A stretch of DNA of 64,000 nucleotides, taken from positions 558,001-622,000 of the forward strand of contig NZ_JACLHY010000001.1 of assembly GCF_014397245.1 (NCBI RefSeq). The letters are read 5' to 3'. Source of the DNA: Arenibacter arenosicollis (GTDB taxonomy: Bacteria; Bacteroidota; Bacteroidia; Flavobacteriales; Flavobacteriaceae). Below the pieces are notes generated by a model. The model was not told where the DNA came from and did not search any database. It worked only from the letters and a program-made list of their open reading frames with translations. Within the stretch, counting starts at the first letter, position 1. Each line of letters starts with the position of its first letter. Shown one piece after another: positions 52,965 to 62,231 of this stretch. The position numbers were made by a program, and so were the translations under genes.

Positions 52965-54833
52965 ATGAAATATAACAAAGGACTTTTTATAGGTTTAGTT
53001 GTAGCGATTCTAAGCTTAACATCTACATTAGAAGCACAAAATAATACTTCTTATTGGCAGCAACATGTAGATTATGCTATGGAAGTAGACGTGGACGTTA
53101 AGAATTACCAATACGGCGGTACCCAAAAATTGGTTTATACCAATAACTCACCAGATGAACTAAGCCGAGTTTATTATCATCTATTTTTCAATGCCTTTCA
53201 GCCAGGTAGTGAAATGGATATGCGTTTACAAAGCATCGCTGACCCAGACGGTAGAATGATGGAAGAAGGGAAAAGCCGAATAGCAAGCCTCTCCCCTGAT
53301 GAAATAGGATATCTCCGGGTTACTTCCCTTACTCAGGACAACAAAGCGGTTTCCTATGTGGAAGAGGGTACGGTTTTGGTTGTAGAATTAAATAAACCTA
53401 TTCCTGCAGGCGGAAAGACTACCTTAGAAATGACATTTAATGGACAAATCCCATTGCAAATAAGACGAGCTGGTAGAAACAGCAGTGAGGGTGTGGCGCT
53501 GTCCATGAGTCAGTGGTATCCAAAAATGGCCGAATACGACTTTGAAGGTTGGCATGCCGATCCATATATAGCCCGTGAATTCCATGGGGTATGGGGCGAT
53601 TTTGATGTGAAACTGACCTTGGACAAAAAATATGTAGTTGGTGGAACTGGATATTTACAAAATGCCCAAGAAATAGGTCATGGTTATGAATCTCCTGGAT
53701 CAAAAGTAAAAAAGACCAAGGGAAAAACACTTACTTGGCATTTTAAAGCCCCAATGGTTCATGACTTTATGTGGGCCGCCGATCCCGATTACATTCACGA
53801 TACCCTACAAGTAGAAAATGGCCCGATGCTCCATTTTTTCTACAAGAACGACAAGGAAATCATAGAAAATTGGAAAAAACTACAGCCTAAAACGGCCGAA
53901 GCCATGCAGTTTTTCAATAAAAATATTGGCGATTATCCTTATGAACAATACTCGATAATACAAGGAGGCGATGGTGGCATGGAATATGCTATGAGTACCC
54001 TGATTACTGGCGGTAGAAATTTTGGAAGTCTGGTAGGCGTTATGGTCCACGAAATGGCCCATTCCTGGTTTCAACATGTTCTGGCTAGCAACGAATCCAA
54101 ACACGAATGGATGGACGAAGGCTTTACCAGCTTTATCTCGACCTTATGTATGGACCAAATCATGAACCAGGATAAGGATAACCCTTTTGAAAGTTCCTAT
54201 CAAGGATACTACAATTTGGTAGCTTCAGGTAAAGAACAGCCCCAAACTACCCATTCCGATAGATATGAACTAAATTTTGCCTATGGGGTTGCCGCCTATA
54301 GCAAGGGTGCAATATTCCTATCACAATTGGGCTATATCATTGGGCAGGATAAGCTGATGGAAACCCTTAGAAAGTATTATCAAGACTTTAAATTTAAACA
54401 CCCAACGCCAAACGATATTAAAAGAACCGCTGAAAAAGTATCCGGCATGGAGTTGGACTGGTACCTTACCGATTGGACGCAAACGACAAATACCATAGAT
54501 TATGGCATTAAGGCCGTTGAGGCAGAAGGGCAAAAAACAAAGGTTAGCTTGGAGCGCATTGGTCTTATGCCCATGCCCATAGATGTGTTGGTGCTATACA
54601 ATGACGGTACACAGGAAACGTTTTACGCTCCCTTACGTATGATGCGCGGAGAAAAAGAGAATCCGTATGCCAATTTAAAAAGGACCACATTGCCAGATTG
54701 GCCTTGGGCATATCCCAACTATGATTTTATCTTGGATAAATCGCTTAACAATATAAAGGCCATAGTATTGGATCCATCCCAACTAATGGCCGATATAGAT
54801 CCCGAAAACAATGTTTGGCAAGTACAGGAGTAA
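52965..54833 (+). CDS. M1-family metallopeptidase
   Basis: Protein of 622 aa with a signal peptide (MKYNKGLFIGLVVAILSLTS, cut near LEAQ). Gluzincin motif HEMAH at 362-366, followed 18 residues later by Glu385 (HExxH-x18-E). The exopeptidase motif GxMEN appears as GGMEY just upstream (about 342-346), with Tyr for Asn. The following FAYGVAAYSKGAIFLSQLG resembles the catalytic-tyrosine segment of M1 enzymes. Probably a periplasmic aminopeptidase-type enzyme using zinc. Same direction as the S8 protease gene but separated by a terminator. Confidence 0.94.
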   Translation: MKYNKGLFIGLVVAILSLTSTLEAQNNTSYWQQHVDYAMEVDVDVKNYQYGGTQKLVYTNNSPDELSRVYYHLFFNAFQPGSEMDMRLQSIADPDGRMMEEGKSRIASLSPDEIGYLRVTSLTQDNKAVSYVEEGTVLVVELNKPIPAGGKTTLEMTFNGQIPLQIRRAGRNSSEGVALSMSQWYPKMAEYDFEGWHADPYIAREFHGVWGDFDVKLTLDKKYVVGGTGYLQNAQEIGHGYESPGSKVKKTKGKTLTWHFKAPMVHDFMWAADPDYIHDTLQVENGPMLHFFYKNDKEIIENWKKLQPKTAEAMQFFNKNIGDYPYEQYSIIQGGDGGMEYAMSTLITGGRNFGSLVGVMVHEMAHSWFQHVLASNESKHEWMDEGFTSFISTLCMDQIMNQDKDNPFESSYQGYYNLVASGKEQPQTTHSDRYELNFAYGVAAYSKGAIFLSQLGYIIGQDKLMETLRKYYQDFKFKHPTPNDIKRTAEKVSGMELDWYLTDWTQTTNTIDYGIKAVEAEGQKTKVSLERIGLMPMPIDVLVLYNDGTQETFYAPLRMMRGEKENPYANLKRTTLPDWPWAYPNYDFILDKSLNNIKAIVLDPSQLMADIDPENNVWQVQE

Positions 54834-54850
54834 AAAGCAATAAAGTGCTA

Positions 54851-54891
54851 AATCCGTTTAAAATGACTTTAATAGACATCTTAAACGGATT
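54851..54891. terminator. Bidirectional terminator between convergent genes
   Basis: AATCCGTTTAA (54851-54861) pairs perfectly with TTAAACGGATT (54881-54891), followed by T-run. It ends the M1 gene and overlaps the end of the minus-strand AstE-like gene. Confidence 0.88.
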
Positions 54892-54893
54892 TT

Positions 54894-56087
54894 TTATTTT
54901 TGATACCACCATGTTCCACTATACATTTTGTTCTTGGCGGTAGCTTCCCTACTGCTCATTAAGATTTCATTTTTATTAATCTGCCTATTCCGATAACCCA
55001 GTAGGTGAAATAATGGTTTTGCTAAAAATCTGGCAGTTCTTTTATTTACCAACAAGGTTCCCTTTTTCTTATCTGCCCAAGAAACCCCGGGTAAAATTGG
55101 GAGCAAGGCCGGCATTCTTATTTTTCGCAATACCCTTGATAACCATAGGGCCAATTTGGGTATCCTCCGTATCAGAAAAAATCCATCCTCTCCCTGACTT
55201 TGGTACAAAGGCATAAAAATGCTCGATTTTTGCAGGGCCAATACTGCTCTTTTATTATGTTCGGCCAATAATTTTCCTTTGTTTACGACATCAAAACTCT
55301 TAAATCCGGACAACATAGAAAATTGGTCCTTGGAATCAATAGGATGTCTATAAATTATTTCAAAAAAACTGGCATTTTTCATGGCAGAATTTTGAAGTTG
55401 AAGGTAATATCCTTCATACCCTTTAACATCTGCCCTTTTAAGTGCGTCACTATAAACCAGGGCCAACCACATAAAAGCTATACTATTCTCCACCGCTTCC
55501 TTTGCGGTGTGCTGGCCAGATTCAAAACCTACAGACAGATAACCTTGATCATTGATATAACTAAGTAGGGGTCCCTCTAGATACTCCTCTATCCCCAAAA
55601 TTATTGGGACCGGAAAAAGCTTGGAAAATTTCCTATTGATCAAGGCGTCGTTGATGGTAATAAAAGGCAATGTTTTACTGGAAGTAGTATGGAAATCAAT
55701 AAAATAAAAAGGTCCTGGTTCCGTCTCAAGTATATCCCATAAAACTTGGTATAGGGAAAATAACTCCTTGTCCTCGTTTAAAAGTTCCTTTTCAGATGTG
55801 TTTTTAATTTTTTCGATATTTTCAACGGTCCATGATCGATTAAGGTCATGATCCAGAAATCTTTTTCCTGCCAAAAGAGCCTCGATATTTCCACGAATAC
55901 CATAAATGTTACCATTTACAGGTATTTTTTCTTCTTCAATTCTAAGTAAAACATCTTGTATAGCCTTTTCCCCGGAAGGCTCATTACCATGAATACCCCC
56001 AAAGAATACCACGGTAGGACCATTGTTGCTACCGTTTAAATGACCAATGATCCGATTATCGCCAGTTTGGTTTGCCAAGTTGGTCAT
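54894..56087 (-). CDS. Succinylglutamate desuccinylase/aspartoacylase-family protein
   Basis: Zinc-dependent M14-like deacylase family, 397 aa. Zinc ligands: His33 and Glu36 in FFGGIHGNEPSGEKAIQDV; the later ligand His is in FYFIDFHTTSSKTLPF; substrate Arg/Asn region DHDLNRSW. AstE-like proteins remove acyl groups from N-acyl amino acids. The C-terminal 100 residues are basic and longer than in AstE. The start overlaps the upstream GCS2-CBS stop by 4 bases (ATGA), so the two are coupled and may work on one gamma-glutamyl or N-acyl substrate. This is inference. Confidence 0.88.
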   Translation of the reverse strand: MTNLANQTGDNRIIGHLNGSNNGPTVVFFGGIHGNEPSGEKAIQDVLLRIEEEKIPVNGNIYGIRGNIEALLAGKRFLDHDLNRSWTVENIEKIKNTSEKELLNEDKELFSLYQVLWDILETEPGPFYFIDFHTTSSKTLPFITINDALINRKFSKLFPVPIILGIEEYLEGPLLSYINDQGYLSVGFESGQHTAKEAVENSIAFMWLALVYSDALKRADVKGYEGYYLQLQNSAMKNASFFEIIYRHPIDSKDQFSMLSGFKSFDVVNKGKLLAEHNKRAVLALQKSSIFMPLYQSQGEDGFFLIRRIPKLALWLSRVLRKIRMPALLPILPGVSWADKKKGTLLVNKRTARFLAKPLFHLLGYRNRQINKNEILMSSREATAKNKMYSGTWWYQK

Positions 56088-57934
56088 AAATCCTTTGTAG
56101 TAATAATTCCCACTAATTTTTTACCCTGGACAACAGGTAAACAATTTATACCATTCGCTTCCATTAAGGTCCTTGCCCTGTTCATGCTTTCATCTTCGGT
56201 AATGGTAATGAGTTCTGTTTTCATCATGTCCCTTATACGGTCTTCAACCTTATTCGGATTCTTTAAATACTCCTTTAGATCGGTCCAAGTTAACAATCCA
56301 ACCAGATCCAAATCATCATTGAGTATGGGTATATGGTGAATATTTTTCCACTGCATCATTTTCAATACCAATTCCGAACTATCACTATCTTGCGCCGTTA
56401 TGGTCCTTGTATTCATGTTTTGGTAAACTTTTTTATCTTTCTTATTTAGAACAAATTCATCTCCTCTTGGCAATTGCCATGCATCTATGGGATATCCTTT
56501 TTGTTGACTCCCATACATTTTGGCCGTTAAGATTGTCAACGCCTCAGGTAGCTTATATTCCTTTCTGAGTTTTCTATAACTTTTAACCATCCATCTGGAG
56601 CCATTGGCCGATCCGATCCTTTTTTCAATAATTTTTAGATAATGCTCAGCATCTTTTGGTGCCACCCCCAAACTATACAAACCCTTAAAAGCCATTGGTA
56701 ATAAGTGATCCAACAATAATTGTTGACTGGATAGTAGTTGTCCTTCCCAATAAAATTGGGCTGCCATACCATATCTGGCAGCACTGAAAAAATTACTTTT
56801 TACATCGTTGAAATCCATCTTGGTATGAATGGCATCATACTTTTTAGGCCTACCCGTCATAACGCCTACCCATAACATCATATTCGCAATTTCATCTTCG
56901 GTCGTGGGTCCGGATGGAATATACCTGTTCTCAATTCTAATGTGAGGCTTGCCATTTGTAATGCCATAACAAATGCGGTTCCATGTATACACTGTACCGT
57001 TATGGAGTGCCAACGCCTTTAACTTCGGTATTTTTCCCTGTTTCAATTCGCTTAAACTGTCCACTTCGGCATTTGAAGTAAGAAGGCTTCTAAATCCGGT
57101 AATGGATTCTTTAAAATAGTCCACAACTGTGCCCCTTGCCCAGTTATTTCCAAAATTGACCCTTGGTTCCCGTTCATTCAATAAAAAGGTACTGGCCCTA
57201 GTATCCACACTTTGTGTAAATAGGGCAATTCTAGTTTCTTCCCACAACTCCCTACCAAAGAGCATGGGGGAATTGGTACAAATGGACAGGATTGGTCCTG
57301 CTATGGCTTGGGACCAATTATAGGTGTCTTCAAAATCATATGGATCTATCTGTAGGTGCGATTGAAAACTGGTATTGCATCCTTCATATAAAACGGAGTC
57401 GTGGTGGATATTTAATTCGTCCACCCCTTTAATATGAAGTTCTATATCATTGTTTCTTATTTCCTTTATTACCTCGTTCAGTACCTGATAACGGGCAATT
57501 GGAGTCATAAATCCAATTTCCAAATGCCTTTTTGAAATGGTCGGCAGAATTCCGCAGAGTATTATCTTATTAGCATATTCCTCAGCTGCCTTGTCGGCCT
57601 TTGCCAATAAATGATCCAGCTGTAAGTGCATTTCCGAAAAGCAATTCCCCGTCAACGGAATGGGATCTAAATTTATTTCCAGATTGTACAGGGCCAATTC
57701 GGTAGTAAAATGGGGGTCATCTATATTTCCAAGAATTTCCAATGCCTTATTGGACGGCTGCCATGATGAATCTACCAAACAAAATTCCTGTTCGGCACCA
57801 ATTCTAATGGGACTTCGTTCAAACAACTTATTTTCCAGTATTTGTTCCAAGGCCGTGATATCTGCCAACAACTGTTTAATGTACCTAGCCTTTAGAGGAT
57901 TGTTCCTTAATTTTTCAACTTGCAATTCTCCCAT
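56084..57934 (-). CDS. Glutamate-cysteine ligase-like (GCS2) protein fused to two CBS domains
   Basis: Protein of 616 aa. Residues about 30-400 form a GCS2 (YbdK-type) carboxylate-amine ligase domain: IRIGAEQEFCLVDSSW, LEINLDPIPLTGNCF, INIHHDSVLYEGCNTSFQSH-type core, RASTFLLNEREPRVNFGNNW and IRIENRYIPSGPT. The C-terminus carries two CBS domains (about 500-555 and 562-616), which usually bind adenine nucleotides and set activity by energy charge. The combination suggests a regulated gamma-glutamyl or similar ligase. It overlaps the AstE-like deacylase gene by 4 bases. Substrate unknown. Confidence 0.88.
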   Translation of the reverse strand: MGELQVEKLRNNPLKARYIKQLLADITALEQILENKLFERSPIRIGAEQEFCLVDSSWQPSNKALEILGNIDDPHFTTELALYNLEINLDPIPLTGNCFSEMHLQLDHLLAKADKAAEEYANKIILCGILPTISKRHLEIGFMTPIARYQVLNEVIKEIRNNDIELHIKGVDELNIHHDSVLYEGCNTSFQSHLQIDPYDFEDTYNWSQAIAGPILSICTNSPMLFGRELWEETRIALFTQSVDTRASTFLLNEREPRVNFGNNWARGTVVDYFKESITGFRSLLTSNAEVDSLSELKQGKIPKLKALALHNGTVYTWNRICYGITNGKPHIRIENRYIPSGPTTEDEIANMMLWVGVMTGRPKKYDAIHTKMDFNDVKSNFFSAARYGMAAQFYWEGQLLSSQQLLLDHLLPMAFKGLYSLGVAPKDAEHYLKIIEKRIGSANGSRWMVKSYRKLRKEYKLPEALTILTAKMYGSQQKGYPIDAWQLPRGDEFVLNKKDKKVYQNMNTRTITAQDSDSSELVLKMMQWKNIHHIPILNDDLDLVGLLTWTDLKEYLKNPNKVEDRIRDMMKTELITITEDESMNRARTLMEANGINCLPVVQGKKLVGIITTKDL

Positions 57935-58037
57935 ATATCCATGTTTAGCGTTTTGTTAAAAATGTAACCTAAGTTAAGGGCTAAGGAGATTTTGAACTAT
58001 GATGATTGTCATATCCCATAACTGTGGTTTTTATTTT

Positions 58038-58045
58038 TACTTTTG
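58038..58045 (+). promoter_or_regulatory. Candidate -7 box (TACTTTTG) for rnpA
   Basis: Matches TAnnTTTG and ends 6 bases before the likely rnpA ATG at 58052, which would give a nearly leaderless transcript. No -33 box identified. Confidence 0.3.
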
Positions 58046-58051
58046 CGGGGA

Positions 58052-58435
58052 ATGTCGTTTAGATTCCCAAAAACAGAAAAGCTAAAGAGCAAAAAACTAA
58101 TTGAGCAGTTGTTTGCCGAAGGGGTTGGTATTACCAATTACCCAATTAAACTTGTATACCTTAAAACCAGATATGAAGATGATTCCAAATGCAAAGTAGG
58201 GGTAACCGTTTCCAAAAGAAATTTTAAAAGCGCCGTAAAAAGAAACCGTATTAAAAGATTGATGCGTGAAAGCTACAGGCTAAACAAACACCTAATTTTT
58301 AACAACATAGAGGGCGACTTTGCGTTTATGTTTTTATACCTTGGTAAGGAGATACCATCGCAATCCAGAATAACAGATGCTATGTTTACCCTTATGCAGA
58401 AATTTGTTGGTCAATTAGCAAAGGGTAGCAAATAA
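58052..58435 (+). CDS. rnpA: Ribonuclease P protein component
   Basis: Protein of 127 aa with the RnpA fold: FPKTEKLKSKKLIEQLFAEG, then the RNA-binding RNR motif in GVTVSKRNFKSAVKRNRIKR LMRES (split here at the motif end). It binds the RNase P RNA and helps process tRNA 5' ends. ATG 58052 is preferred; an in-frame TTG at 58043 lies three codons earlier. The CtpA-type protease gene starts 11 bases downstream, so they share a transcript, a common flavobacterial order. rpmH is not adjacent. Confidence 0.95.
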   Translation: MSFRFPKTEKLKSKKLIEQLFAEGVGITNYPIKLVYLKTRYEDDSKCKVGVTVSKRNFKSAVKRNRIKRLMRESYRLNKHLIFNNIEGDFAFMFLYLGKEIPSQSRITDAMFTLMQKFVGQLAKGSK

Positions 58436-58446
58436 ATTATGAACTA

Positions 58447-60075
58447 ATGAAAGAGATATTAAAGAAAAGGGTGCTCATCCCTATTATTGCCGTTACCCTA
58501 TTAATTGCAGGAAGTAGTTTTAAGGGCGATTTTTTTGAGATAGCCAAACAGATCGAAATTTTTACTACTCTGTTCAAAGAGCTTAACATGAACTATGTGG
58601 ATGAGACCAATCCTGCAGAACTAATGGATACGGCCATTAAAAACATGTTGGAAGAGCTTGATCCCTATACCAAATTCCTTAACGAACAAGACGTAGAATC
58701 CTTCAAAATAAACAACGCTGGGGAATATTCCGGTATTGGAGCAATAGTGAGAAGCTACAAGGATAAAATAGTTATTGTTGAGCCTTACAAGGGCTATCCG
58801 GCTGATAAAGCGGGATTAAAGGCAGGGGACGAAATTATTAAGATCGGTGATATTGCCATAGCCGATGTTAAGGATGATGCGGACGAACTTTTAAAGGGAG
58901 CCAGCAACACAAGTGTGGGCATTACCTATGTTAGACAGGGAGAAACCAAATCTACCACAGTTAATAGGGAATCCATAGAAGTAGACGCTGTTCCTTATTA
59001 TAAAATGATCAACGATAATACAGGTTATATTGTTCTATTAAAATTTAATAAGAAAGCTACGGAACAAACAAAAAAAGCACTCCTTGATCTTAAAAACGAT
59101 GGAGCCAAGAAAATTATTCTGGACCTAAGGGATAATCCTGGAGGTCTGTTGAGTGAAGCCATAAATGTTACCAATCTTTTCATCCCCAAAGGGGAACTTG
59201 TGGTAACCACCAAATCCAAGGTAAAAAAATTCAATAGGGAATACAAAACTACCAACCAACCTGTGGATACCGAAATACCATTGGTTGTATTGGTTAATGG
59301 TAGAAGTGCCTCAGCCAGTGAAATTGTCTCGGGCAGTCTACAGGATTTGGACCGTGCCGTTATAGTAGGAGCAAGAAGCTTTGGCAAGGGACTGGTACAG
59401 CGTCCTTTAAAACTTACCTATGGCACCCAATTAAAAGTAACCATTTCCAGATATTATACGGCATCCGGAAGATGTATTCAATCTTTGGATTATTGGAATA
59501 GGGATGAGAATGGAAATGCAGTTAAAAATACCCAATTTAGGGATTTCAAAACCAAAAATGGACGTAAAGTACAAGATGGGGGCGGTGTTTTGCCCGATAT
59601 AGAAATTGCTGCCGCCAAAACAAATACCCTTACCCAAGCCTTGCTATCGGGTAACGTTATTTTTGATTACGCCACCGACTATTATTACAACAATACTTTG
59701 GAAAATGTATTGGATTTCAGCTTTAATGATGTTGATTTCACATCATTTAAGAATTATGTGTCCAAAAGTAATTTTGACTTTGAAACCAAAGCTGAAAAAG
59801 CACTTAAGGAAGCCATGGCGGGAGAGGACAGCGCCCTTTATAATAATTCGGTTACCGCCAACTATAAATCGCTTTTGTTGGAGATGGACAAAAGCAAGAT
59901 TATGGCTTTGGATAAATATAAAGCGGAAATACAAAAGAACTTGGAAGATGAGATTCTGAAGCGTTATTTCTATAGGGAAGGACTTTATGATTATCATCTA
60001 CAAAATGACGAAGCCATAATGACTGCTTCCGTCCTATTAAATGATAACAGTAAGTATAGGGATATCCTAAAATAA
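58447..60075 (+). CDS. S41-family C-terminal processing protease
   Basis: Protein of 542 aa. N-terminal signal or anchor (VLIPIIAVTLLIAGSSF), helical segment (MDTAIKNMLEELDPYTKFLN), PDZ domain (about 90-175, IVEPYKGYPADKAGLKAGDE), and a C-terminal peptidase S41 domain with Ser289/Lys314 dyad in GRSASASEIVSGS and ARSFGKGLVQ. Tail-specific proteases of this kind degrade or trim periplasmic proteins. Cotranscribed with rnpA. Confidence 0.95.
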   Translation: MKEILKKRVLIPIIAVTLLIAGSSFKGDFFEIAKQIEIFTTLFKELNMNYVDETNPAELMDTAIKNMLEELDPYTKFLNEQDVESFKINNAGEYSGIGAIVRSYKDKIVIVEPYKGYPADKAGLKAGDEIIKIGDIAIADVKDDADELLKGASNTSVGITYVRQGETKSTTVNRESIEVDAVPYYKMINDNTGYIVLLKFNKKATEQTKKALLDLKNDGAKKIILDLRDNPGGLLSEAINVTNLFIPKGELVVTTKSKVKKFNREYKTTNQPVDTEIPLVVLVNGRSASASEIVSGSLQDLDRAVIVGARSFGKGLVQRPLKLTYGTQLKVTISRYYTASGRCIQSLDYWNRDENGNAVKNTQFRDFKTKNGRKVQDGGGVLPDIEIAAAKTNTLTQALLSGNVIFDYATDYYYNNTLENVLDFSFNDVDFTSFKNYVSKSNFDFETKAEKALKEAMAGEDSALYNNSVTANYKSLLLEMDKSKIMALDKYKAEIQKNLEDEILKRYFYREGLYDYHLQNDEAIMTASVLLNDNSKYRDILK

Positions 60076-60108
60076 TCTCTAGTCGAAAAGACTAATGTTC
60101 CTTATTCC

Positions 60109-61215
60109 TTATATCTTAAAATATACCTTCTTTTGATCCAAAAAGTAGGTTATATACCAAAACATAAATAGGACAAATAGGGAATTTATTACCAATATTA
60201 ATCCTTCCTGTACACCTAAAGGAGCCAGTATATTTTCGGTAAAAATTAACCCAAAACCTCTAAACCATTGAGCCCCTACAGTTTCGGCAAATAAATAAAT
60301 GAAAATGGAATTGGTCCCCACGACAGAAAAGATCTTCAACCAATTACTCTTATGGCCCTTAATGTCTATCCACCAGTAAAATAATGCCAATGCCAGCAAT
60401 GCCCATCCTCCTGAAGCCAGGGTAAAAGAGGTAGTTGCTATTCTTTTAATAATTGGTGTAATTCCTATAAGATCCATCCCGTAGCCCACTGCAAGTAAGG
60501 CAGCTCCCCACATTAAAATGGGACTTAACTTTTCCTTGGCCGATTTATTGGAAAGCAATAATTGGCCACAGATCACACCCATTACCGTATGGACCGCAGT
60601 AGGCAGAAAGTTTATGAAAACCCAGCCTCCACCGTTAATTTTTCCCATCACCAACATATCTATCCAAGACCCAAAACTTTGTCCTTGATTATATGGGTCC
60701 TGTGGGTTATAAACCCGATAAAGAATTTCGGTAAGTATTAAAATCCCAAGACAAATTATAATTTGGGTACGGTGGGGAAGATTCATGATAGCGTAGGCGA
60801 TAAGAATTGTAAAGGCCAATTGTACCAATACATTCCATAGTTCCCACACCAAAGCATGGCTATACACGCAGTGCAACAATACCCCAAAACTAAAAAGCAA
60901 AAAACATCTTCTTAAAATATGTTTGGTAGCGGCCTTTCTACTTCCAGTAGCCAAGCGTTTTCTAAGTGAAAATGGCATAGCCACCCCCACAATAAACATA
61001 AAGAAAGGCTGTATAAGATCCCAAAACCGCAATCCGTTCCAAGGATGATGGTGCAACTGTTCCGCCAATGGGTGCAAAACGGTGTTGTTTTCGGTATAGT
61101 CCCCAAAGCTCCCGTGAAACCCTGCGGCCTCTGCAATGAGTAAAAACATGGTTAATCCGCGAAATACGTCTAGGGAAAATAACCTTTTGGAAAGGTTGGT
61201 AGCTTCGTTGGTCAT
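60109..61215 (-). CDS. DUF5009/HGSNAT-like membrane acyltransferase-family protein
   Basis: Integral membrane protein of 368 aa with about ten helices. The N-terminus has the HGSNAT/DUF5009 signature RLFSLDVFRGLTMFLLIAEA, then HHPWNGLRFWDLIQPFFMFI VGVAMPFS-type sequence (broken here), and TNSIFIYLFAETVGAQWF later. The relative in animals, heparan-alpha-glucosaminide N-acetyltransferase, transfers acetyl across a membrane to glucosamine; bacterial members often lie near N-acetylglucosamine or glycan catabolism genes. Function by family resemblance only. Confidence 0.88.
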   Translation of the reverse strand: MTNEATNLSKRLFSLDVFRGLTMFLLIAEAAGFHGSFGDYTENNTVLHPLAEQLHHHPWNGLRFWDLIQPFFMFIVGVAMPFSLRKRLATGSRKAATKHILRRCFLLFSFGVLLHCVYSHALVWELWNVLVQLAFTILIAYAIMNLPHRTQIIICLGILILTEILYRVYNPQDPYNQGQSFGSWIDMLVMGKINGGGWVFINFLPTAVHTVMGVICGQLLLSNKSAKEKLSPILMWGAALLAVGYGMDLIGITPIIKRIATTSFTLASGGWALLALALFYWWIDIKGHKSNWLKIFSVVGTNSIFIYLFAETVGAQWFRGFGLIFTENILAPLGVQEGLILVINSLFVLFMFWYITYFLDQKKVYFKI

Positions 61216-61428
61216 TTTTTATGTGGTTGATTATTTGGCAATAACAATGTAGTGATTTTCTATAGACATTCATAAAATAATGTGCATGTTTGCAAATTGT
61301 CCCATCCTTACCCAAAGGACATAAGCAACGATTTTTTCCACTAACCAAAAAGTTTCGGCATTAAAGTAGAGGACCCATGCACCTTCTGAATATTTTAATT
61401 AATTTTCCCTTTTTTAAAGATCAAACCT

Positions 61429-62088
61429 ATGAAAAACAAGTTTTTCCTTCTAATTGTCTTAAGTATTTTTCTTTGTCTAGGTTACAAACCAAAGGAACCT
61501 AAAATACTGATTATTGGAGACTCCATTTCTTTAGGTTATTTTCCTAAAGTTAAAGAAGCCCTAGCCTCAAAGGCATTAGTTTTGCACAATCCTGGAAATG
61601 CACAACACACTGGAACGGGATTGGAAAAAATTGAGGACTGGGTAGGTGAAGAGGATTGGGATATTATCCAATTTAATTGGGGATTATGGGATCTTTGTTA
61701 CCGACACCCAGATTCCAAAGTCTATGGCAATAGGGACAAAATTAAGGGTACCATAACCTATGACCTGGAAACCTATGAAAAAAATCTGGAAGAGTTGGTT
61801 AGTTTCCTTAAAGCCAATACCTCAGCAAAATTGATCTTTGTAACAACAACTTATGTACCTGTTAATGAAGCAGGAAGACATTCTACAGATGTAGCAAAAT
61901 ACAATGCAGTAGCAAAATCCGTAATGAAAAAAAATGGTGTTATTATCAACGATATTTATAAAAAATCCATAACCATACACCGTAAAAATGGTTTGGGAGA
62001 TAAGGATGTCCACTATAATAAGGAGGGATATAACGATCTGGGAAAACTAATTGTTCCTGTGCTTCAAAAAACGATGAAGAAATTATAG
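61429..62088 (+). CDS. SGNH/GDSL-type hydrolase
   Basis: Protein of 219 aa with a short signal peptide (FFLLIVLSIFLCLG). Block I nucleophile Ser32 in ILIIGDSISLGYFP; the catalytic Asp/His pair is in the C-terminal KDVHYNKEGYNDLG block. NPGNAQHTG and FNWGLWDLC resemble blocks II and III. Such enzymes remove acetyl or other acyl groups from sugars, lipids or polysaccharides. Exported, so likely a carbohydrate esterase; substrate not known. Confidence 0.9.
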   Translation: MKNKFFLLIVLSIFLCLGYKPKEPKILIIGDSISLGYFPKVKEALASKALVLHNPGNAQHTGTGLEKIEDWVGEEDWDIIQFNWGLWDLCYRHPDSKVYGNRDKIKGTITYDLETYEKNLEELVSFLKANTSAKLIFVTTTYVPVNEAGRHSTDVAKYNAVAKSVMKKNGVIINDIYKKSITIHRKNGLGDKDVHYNKEGYNDLGKLIVPVLQKTMKKL

Positions 62089-62106
62089 TGCAAACAATTT
62101 TTTGCA
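62089..62106 (+). terminator. Weak hairpin after the SGNH hydrolase gene
   Basis: TGCAAA and TTTGCA flank a 6-base loop directly after the stop codon, followed by a short T-rich stretch. Confidence 0.35.
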
Positions 62107-62231
62107 TTTTAAAGCCTATCCACTTTCGGGGTATTTTAAACAGCATGAAATTGAACCATCTTATATCCAACCAAGAAATAACACTTATGTTCTTTAAAAA
62201 TTAATTAATTTAAGCGATAAAACCACTACCA

